Source: Rhodeus uyekii (taxonomy: Eukaryota > Chordata > Actinopteri > Cypriniformes > Acheilognathidae). From it: DNA of 64,000 nucleotides. Shown here piece after piece: positions 58,021 through 64,000 of this stretch. Both the position numbers and the translations under genes were made by a program. The DNA lies in NCBI GenBank assembly GCA_037043235.1, contig JAWRVZ010000102.1:290001-354000 (forward strand), given 5' to 3'. Each line of letters starts with the position of its first letter. The first letter of the stretch is position 1. A model generated the notes under the pieces. It made no database searches. It saw only the letters and a list, made by a program, of their open reading frames with translations, and had not been told where the DNA came from.

Positions 58021-59379
58021 CTTTGGACAATCCCTTCAGAACGACTGTGTCTGAAGCACATGTGCAACTTGGTCCAATCCTTTAAAGGGAGTTGGCAAAT
58101 AGCAGCAAATAACAAATAACAGCCTTCTGAATCAAACCGTTTCCAGGCATGCAGGAAGTATACAAAATTACATCTCAGTCCTCTTTCTGGGAACCATGGT
58201 TACATGCATAACTTCAGACGTTCCCTTTTGAGGGAATTTGTGCTGCATCATATGACAACATTTTGGGGAACAAAAATGTTGACTTCACCATGCTGACGAA
58301 TTCCCAAGCCCTAAATTCGGACAAGCACTTCTAGGCAGGTCCAGGCTATAAAACCTTACCAAAAGTCTGTGGGGAGCTTGGAGGGATGCCCTGAACATTA
58401 AGACTTTTAAGAATGCTATGTGTGGAATGAGCTTTGACTGACAGAGGTGAAGACAGCATGCATGCCATGTATGCCATAGAGATAGAAAACCAAACAAAAA
58501 AATCCTGGCCTGGCGTATTCTTTCTAGAACTCCTGGGAGGATCTGGTGCACCAGTCTACATAGAAGGTGAGACCAAAACTGGAGTCTGTGCCCCTTTTGA
58601 GCTATATTTACGACCATTGTATTATGTTGGGTAGTTTCACCAGGCTTCCAGGTGTTTACAAAAGGAACTGGCCTCGGGTATGGTTGGAGGAATGGACTCA
58701 GTGCCCTGAAGCAAATTCACGGCAGGGTTTAACCAATTAGAATTTTCTACAGGCCTCTCTATGGAGAGTGAATCCCCCATGACCGCAGATTTGTGGATGG
58801 ACATTGAGGTCTGGATTCGCTGGAAACCGATATGCCTTCGGGAACCATAGGCAGCGGGGTTAACATATCCATTTCCTGAGGGCTCTGCAGGGGAGCTCTG
58901 TCCCGGGAGAGAGCACCTCAGAGGCCTGACCTGACCGCTATGACATGAACTCTTTCCCGATGCCTGCTTAGAGAGAATACGGTCCTCAGATCCGTTTACT
59001 CCTTTGCTAGCTTTGGGTGAGAGTGATGCTTTGACTCCTGAGATCTTTGAAGGGGAGCTCAAGTAGCAACACTGTCTTTTTGTTCCTACTAGTATGAGGA
59101 GCCGGACATAGATGGCTGGGATTGCCCCCAGGCAATAATGGGACTTGGGACCCATTGAACCCATGGGACCTATGTTTGTAGCTACACCATCTTCAAAGAG
59201 ACCAGGAGGTGTCAGCGGGGCATCAAAACAAAGGGTTTGTCCTTCTCCTTGATGGTTTAACTAAAGATGCCTCTCCTTTGCCACCATTTCTGATGATACA
59301 ATGTCTCCTTAGTGGCATGGAGAGAGAAGTCAGTGACTAAATGTAGCTTTTAATATCGTTAGGCTACACACCTACCCTC

Positions 59380-60020
59380 AGCAGATCAGTCTGGTATGGT
59401 TGTAAGATGACAATGGTATGAAGACAAGCGCCCGCCTGACCTGCCGCCACATACGCCTTACCCACTAGCAAAGATGTGGTATGACATGGCTTAGTGCCAA
59501 CGCTTTTTCAACCCTGGGTATCAGCACATAGCAATTCTATTTGAGCCAAATGATAGAAGTGTAACTATGTACAGTGGGACTTTTTGGGGTCCTGTTTCCA
59601 GGATCTCGACACCAAAGTGGAACGGCAAACTCAAACGTGGAGGTAGTGGTCTAAACTGCAGGAAGTACTCATTCAGTTTACTCTTTATTTGGACTTCCCG
59701 CTTCTCTGATGGCCAATCCATGATTAATTTTACCATGGCCTGAGTAAACAAGCTCCTCATACTGCAGTGTTTGGACTGGCATCATTCCACATCGAGAGCT
59801 GGATAAACCAAGCATCAGCCACTCACTCTGGGCAGAAGAAACCATGGAGCGAGCTTCCATATCCTGAATTTGAGTGCTGAAAGTACAGGTTTAGTGCTGA
59901 AAAAGAGGTGAAGCCAACTCAAACTCCTCCACTAGCTCCATCTGTGATCCCCATGAGTGAGGCCACCAGGCTGCCTCGGCAACTGTGGGACCTGCAACTG
60001 CCGGGAGTGCAGAGTTGGCC
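59380..60020 (-). pseudogene. DIRS gag remnant
   Basis: Minus strand: EELVYSGHG-like start, RSLFTQAMVKLIMDWPSEKR then IKSKLNEYFLQFRPLPPRLS, a DIRS Gag block. Lower down, near 59480-59380, GKAYVAAGQAGACLHTIVIL is in another frame. It matches the order of the gag block at 19571-19813 in a full element, which would come next but is deleted here. Confidence 0.72.
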
Positions 60021-60184
60021 ACTCTGATCAAAGAGCGCTAGCAGGGAGTGGAGCATTCACAAGGTAAGACACTTTCGAGGTCCACTTGCTCCGCTCCCAA
60101 GCAGTTAGTACAAAGACTTTGTATCCTCTTTCGTAAACTCTTTCTTTTTAAACTGTTGCAGCTTGCTTGCCATTTACTCTCTTT

Positions 60185-60194
<10 letters not shown>

Positions 60195-60240
<46 letters not shown>
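60195..60240. repeat. (AT)n microsatellite
   Basis: About 45 bp of alternating TA between CACACACA and ACATACATAC. Confidence 0.9.
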
Positions 60241-60245
<5 letters not shown>

Positions 60246-60250
60246 CATAC

Positions 60251-61228
60251 ACAGTGGAGTTTGGTTATGTCGACGGCCTCGGGGGTTGCAAAAAGGCGTC
60301 GAGATAACTATTTAGCGAGATAACCTATACCCAATATATGTATTAGATGAAGCGACCGGCATGCTATAAAAATGTACATACACTGTATATGTTTGCTAAC
60401 AACAAAAGGCATATGTGCACCGACTAACAACAGAGATTTACCAGTATACAATAAAAACCACCTTCGATTCTTGATACAAACCTTTAATTATATTCTCCAA
60501 CACTGCAAACACAATTTCGCTCACAGCGTAAACTGTCATAACATATTTGTGAGGTCATCACACTATACTAGATTGCATACTTTCTTGCGTTGTGCCTAAT
60601 GTGCTTTCTCAACAAATTTGTCTTTTAATAACCATAGCTCTTCAATCCGCAGCGACGCTGAGCAGACCGCGTGTCAGAAACAGAGTTTGTGTGTGTGCGT
60701 CCGTGCGTGCACGTGTGTGCGGCTGTACTAGATTGCATACTTTCTTGCATACTTTCAACAAGTATACCCGCGTATTATCACCAATAAAGTCAGGGTTTGA
60801 TTCCCACTCCTTCCTGTATTTTTGGGTGTACAGTTTTGACCGAGACATGATAAGACAGCTACTTAGCTTTTGTCAGAGACAAAGGCGCACACACACAGTG
60901 GACGAGAGTGAGTGACTGAGGCTGTGCGAGTCAAACAAATGCAGCGATTTATATTTGTGCAGTGATTTAATTATTTTTTAGACAAAGAACATTTGACATC
61001 CCGTACTGCCATTGCGCAATCAGCCAGCAGCAGCTTGCCGGACACGCGCGATTCATTTGCACGTGTAGAAGTGAAGATTTCCTGTTCTCCCTGCATCTGT
61101 GCGAATCTGCTGCTCGAGATACTAAGATTCGGCAACATAACAGAATCGACATAATCCACCAGAAAATACTGGGACAAATAGGGAGTTTTGCGGTTCCACT
61201 TCAAAAACGTCGACATAGCTGGGAGGAT
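60251..61228. mobile_element. Possible Tc1/mariner-like element, degraded
   Basis: TTATGTCGACGGCC near the left and, inverted, CTATGTCGACGTTT near the right (about 61208-61221) could be inverted ends, with further TCGAGATAAC and ATTATGTCGA motifs inside. The outer ends (CAGTGGAGTTTGG and AATCCTCCCAG) match poorly and no transposase is visible, so the boundaries are guesses. Confidence 0.35.
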
Positions 61229-62470
61229 TAGAAACAGGTAGGTGAAAGAAAGATCTTGGACAAACAGGAACATGTGACACAAAGCAAAATAAGAGTCCCG
61301 TGTGAATAAAGTTGTGACACATATGGGACAAACGCATAAAACACTTCATGAAGATCAAAAAGATTCAGGCATCCATTCATTTTTAATTATCTATATCCTA
61401 TAGCCAATACTATGAACAGAAGCCAGCTAATGCCTTAAAAAAATATGTAAATCATTTTACCTAAATAGGTATTCAAATTTCATCTGTAGGTTTTAAAACA
61501 TGTGTCTACACTAGTCTGAATGAAAACTTTTTTATATTAAAACATGTGTCTGCACTCGTCTGAATTAAAACTTTAACTACACCTTTTCTATGTGTGACTC
61601 TTAGCCAAAAATCAAATAAAATTGAAAGCCAATATAAAAATAAAACTTTAATTCTACAGACGTTCTCTTTCGGGAAACCCATTGCCTAACCATAATCTGC
61701 CCGTGAAAGTTATAAAATTAAAATATTAAATATTATTGGTGTATCCCCATTTAGAGAGCTAAGTAAATGTATGTGTGCAAGAGCAAGTGAAAGTGTACAT
61801 GTGCGTGTTTGTGAATGCATTTGTAGACTGTACCAATTACCCTAATGTATCCAATTAAAAATAGCTTGTTCAAAGACTAGTGGCAGCTCTGTAAAGACTG
61901 CATTTATAATAAGGAAACAAGACCACAGAGCGAAGGGAGGGACATGCAAACACCTTAGGCAACATTTCTAACACCGACTTGAAATTACTCCCCATGATCA
62001 TTCCAATCAATCTTATGCAAACAAAGAGCCTTTGGAACCGGCTGAGGTTGAAGGAACAGAAGAGACAATCTAGTACGAGTGAGATTTATGAAGTAAAGCA
62101 AGGTGGAGACTGTCTGAAAGAAATTAAAAAACACTGAGTCCAATGTGAATGATAAAAGCTAATAGGACGCCAAAAAGAATATATGGTGGTTTGCAAACAG
62201 GTTTCTCCTGTCAACCATTGGACAGAAACACATAATCTGATCTCAGGCCAGATCAGAAACTAAAAATGCCTTACTTCACTGCATATTCCTATTTCTACTG
62301 TATGTATTCTGGAACCCTCATACCATATGAATATTAAGTTTGGTCAGTTTATACATTTGAAGCTAAAACTTGAAACTGGTTTCAAACCTTAAATCCAATA
62401 TAGTCACAATATAAATGTACAATAATGATTGAAAATAAGGTTTCCGAGTTTCCAAAAAAAATAAAATAAT

Positions 62471-62474
<4 letters not shown>

Positions 62475-62523
<49 letters not shown>
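62475..62523. repeat. (AT)n microsatellite
   Basis: Alternating TA of about 49 bp. Confidence 0.9.
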
Positions 62524-62526
<3 letters not shown>

Positions 62527-63543
62527 CCTATATAAAGACCAGAAGATTTTTGCAAAGCCAGTGCATGCTATTTTTGGGTGTTTAAAGCACTGAGCTTTTT
62601 GAATTCTGTAGTCTAAGTATTAAAATCCTGACTACTAAGAACTTTGAGCAATGAAAAATGCATTAACATCCGAACATTGTTAACAAACTGAAATCTGGTT
62701 AACTTTGCATGCTGACACTATTTTTTTTGACTCTAAGGATTTCTAGTTATAAATATGCAGGTCCTCGTGCATTCAAATATCACTGTATACAGATCAAACT
62801 ATGGTATTCCCAGGTGTAATCTTTCATAAGTTTGCAAGAGTATCTAAGCATAAATTAAATCATAATACAAATAAATGTTTATAGAAACTAAGCATATAAG
62901 TACAATAAATGCTATAATTAGAATATGGGTGTATTATGAATTTATATTTTTTTATATACACAAATAAATGCAAGGGCATAGCAATCACTATAACATATGT
63001 CAACGTCCCACATTATACCTTTAAAGTCACTTTTTCTTAAGTGTTAAAAAAAGATCTACATTTTCACCTAGTTTACTTAATGTCTAACATTTTTTTCCAG
63101 ACTTCACTAAATGAAGAAATGTGAGAAATAACATGACATTTTTGACAATGCAATGGCAGTGCGAAATAAACAGTCAACCACAGCACAAATATCAGACCTA
63201 ATCTTTGACAGCCACAGACACTTCACGCTACATATCTGATTGACTCAAACTGACTTATACAACTATCCACTCGTCGATTCTTTTTGCACCTCTGAGTGAG
63301 AGGCAGACGTGCGTGATCAGCACCATGGATAGCGACCAGTATGCAGCCTCATATAAACAAGCACACAGTATTCCCCATACAGTATTTAGACCAGTATTCC
63401 AAGTGTGACCATAGATATACAGATATATTCATTTTTTGCTCAAAAAAGGCTGAGAAGACAAGGTGGTTTTAATACTTTCCTGCGTACTTCTACTGGACCT
63501 GCAAAAATCTTTGCAAAATGAGTAAGTTTATACACCCCATTTG

Positions 63544-63546
<3 letters not shown>

Positions 63547-63621
<75 letters not shown>
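63547..63621. repeat. (GA)n microsatellite
   Basis: About 37 uninterrupted GA units. All-purine on one strand, so it could form triplex DNA. Confidence 0.92.
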
Positions 63622-63624
<3 letters not shown>

Positions 63625-64000
63625 CGCATTTCTATTTAGTTGTTCTTCTAAATTAAAAAGTTCATGTAAATGTTTTAACTTTTTAATTAAAATGTTTATG
63701 ATGGCATAATAATAGTTTTCAACAAATGTATCTAATTAAAACAAATATTGCACAAGAAATTAATTGTGGTAATCAAACTTGCTCAGTTCAGTGGCCATTG
63801 TCAACTCAGTAACAACTACACAGCTTTTACTTGACACAATTAAGTTCACACAGTTTAGTGATATGTATATTTAAACTTTACAGCAGACAATTATGGAGTA
63901 TCAAAGTTTTTCAATTTTGCTAATATTGTTTCAGAGGCACTGAGGTTTTGAAACAAAAGGTGCTACAACATTTCCTTTTCTCCATTGTTGTTGTAAACAT

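Larger units (their letters stand above)
56638..60060 (-). mobile_element. DIRS1-like element, deleted and interrupted by a hAT
   Basis: The left end (56638-56712) has CATCTCAGGTTACACATTAC then CATGGTTCCCTGAGG and, after the hAT, continues with CAATCCCTTCAGAACGACTG then TGTCTGAAGCAC, colinear with the end at 7037-7130. A second copy of the terminal motif lies at 58190-58280. On the minus strand Gag lies at about 60020-59380, with RT/linker-like and recombinase-end sequence at 59164-58285 (HRLLVRFYSLDLPRS). Most of RT and RNase H is missing. The right inverted end was not found before the (AT)n at 60195. Confidence 0.72.
61229..64000. other. AT-rich intronic DNA with two microsatellites
   Basis: No gene recognised. 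Holds (AT)n at about 62475-62523 and a long (GA)n at about 63547-63621. Confidence 0.55.

Noticed and set aside
58637..59164. 175-codon minus-strand open frame
   Set aside because: It lies in the DIRS fragment and no frame in it matches a full protein; short DIRS-like blocks appear in other frames, so it is chance openness in decayed sequence.
60038..60323. Frames on both strands near the (AT)n at 60.2 kb
   Set aside because: Their composition comes from the microsatellite.

Overview
The window looks like a teleost fish nuclear genome, possibly otophysan: DIRS1-type, Tc1, hAT, pogo-like, Ty3/gypsy and CR1/L2-like elements are mixed with long (AT)n, (GA)n and (CA)n tracts. One host coding exon is recognisable, on the minus strand at 10631-10818. 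It encodes the part of astrotactin-1 (astn1) just before its first membrane segment. Neither the preceding nor the following exon was found. The natural reading is that 1-10630 is intron 2 and 10819-64000 is intron 1 of astn1, and that everything else is intronic or repeat-derived. I found no RNA gene and no CRISPR array.

Layout. 1-4907 (-): endogenous gamma/epsilon-like provirus in the sense direction of astn1. It has one LTR with 91-bp repeats, a tRNA-Pro primer site, a splice donor, a truncated gag, a pol reduced to RNase H plus integrase, and an env that stays open to the window edge behind a good splice acceptor. 7037-10445: decayed DIRS-like element with ~110-bp inverted ends. 10631-10818: astn1 exon. 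12600-13696: pogo-like element holding a small solo LTR. About 15000-17600: LINE 3' end, then a DIRS fragment split by a 776-bp solo LTR, then a MITE. 18970-22082: DIRS-like element with gag, RT, RNase H and part of the recombinase. 24915-26881 (-): Ty3/gypsy fragment. 27081-31524 (-): 5'-truncated LINE with an uninterrupted 771-codon endonuclease/RT frame and a ~1.6-kb G-rich minisatellite in its 3' region. 34733-43222: small MITEs and more DIRS fragments. 46077-52254 (+): degenerate Ty3/gypsy element carrying a second LINE copy and a second solo LTR. 53427-54382: deleted Tc1. 56638-60060: DIRS fragment split by a hAT remnant that itself holds a MITE. The rest is AT-rich intron-like DNA.

How it fits together. 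The window is a layered set of insertions in a large neuronal gene. Target-site duplications give the order of several of them. Nothing here is a multi-gene host pathway. The features most likely to matter biologically are the env frame with its retained splice signals, the intact LINE frame, and the astn1 exon itself.
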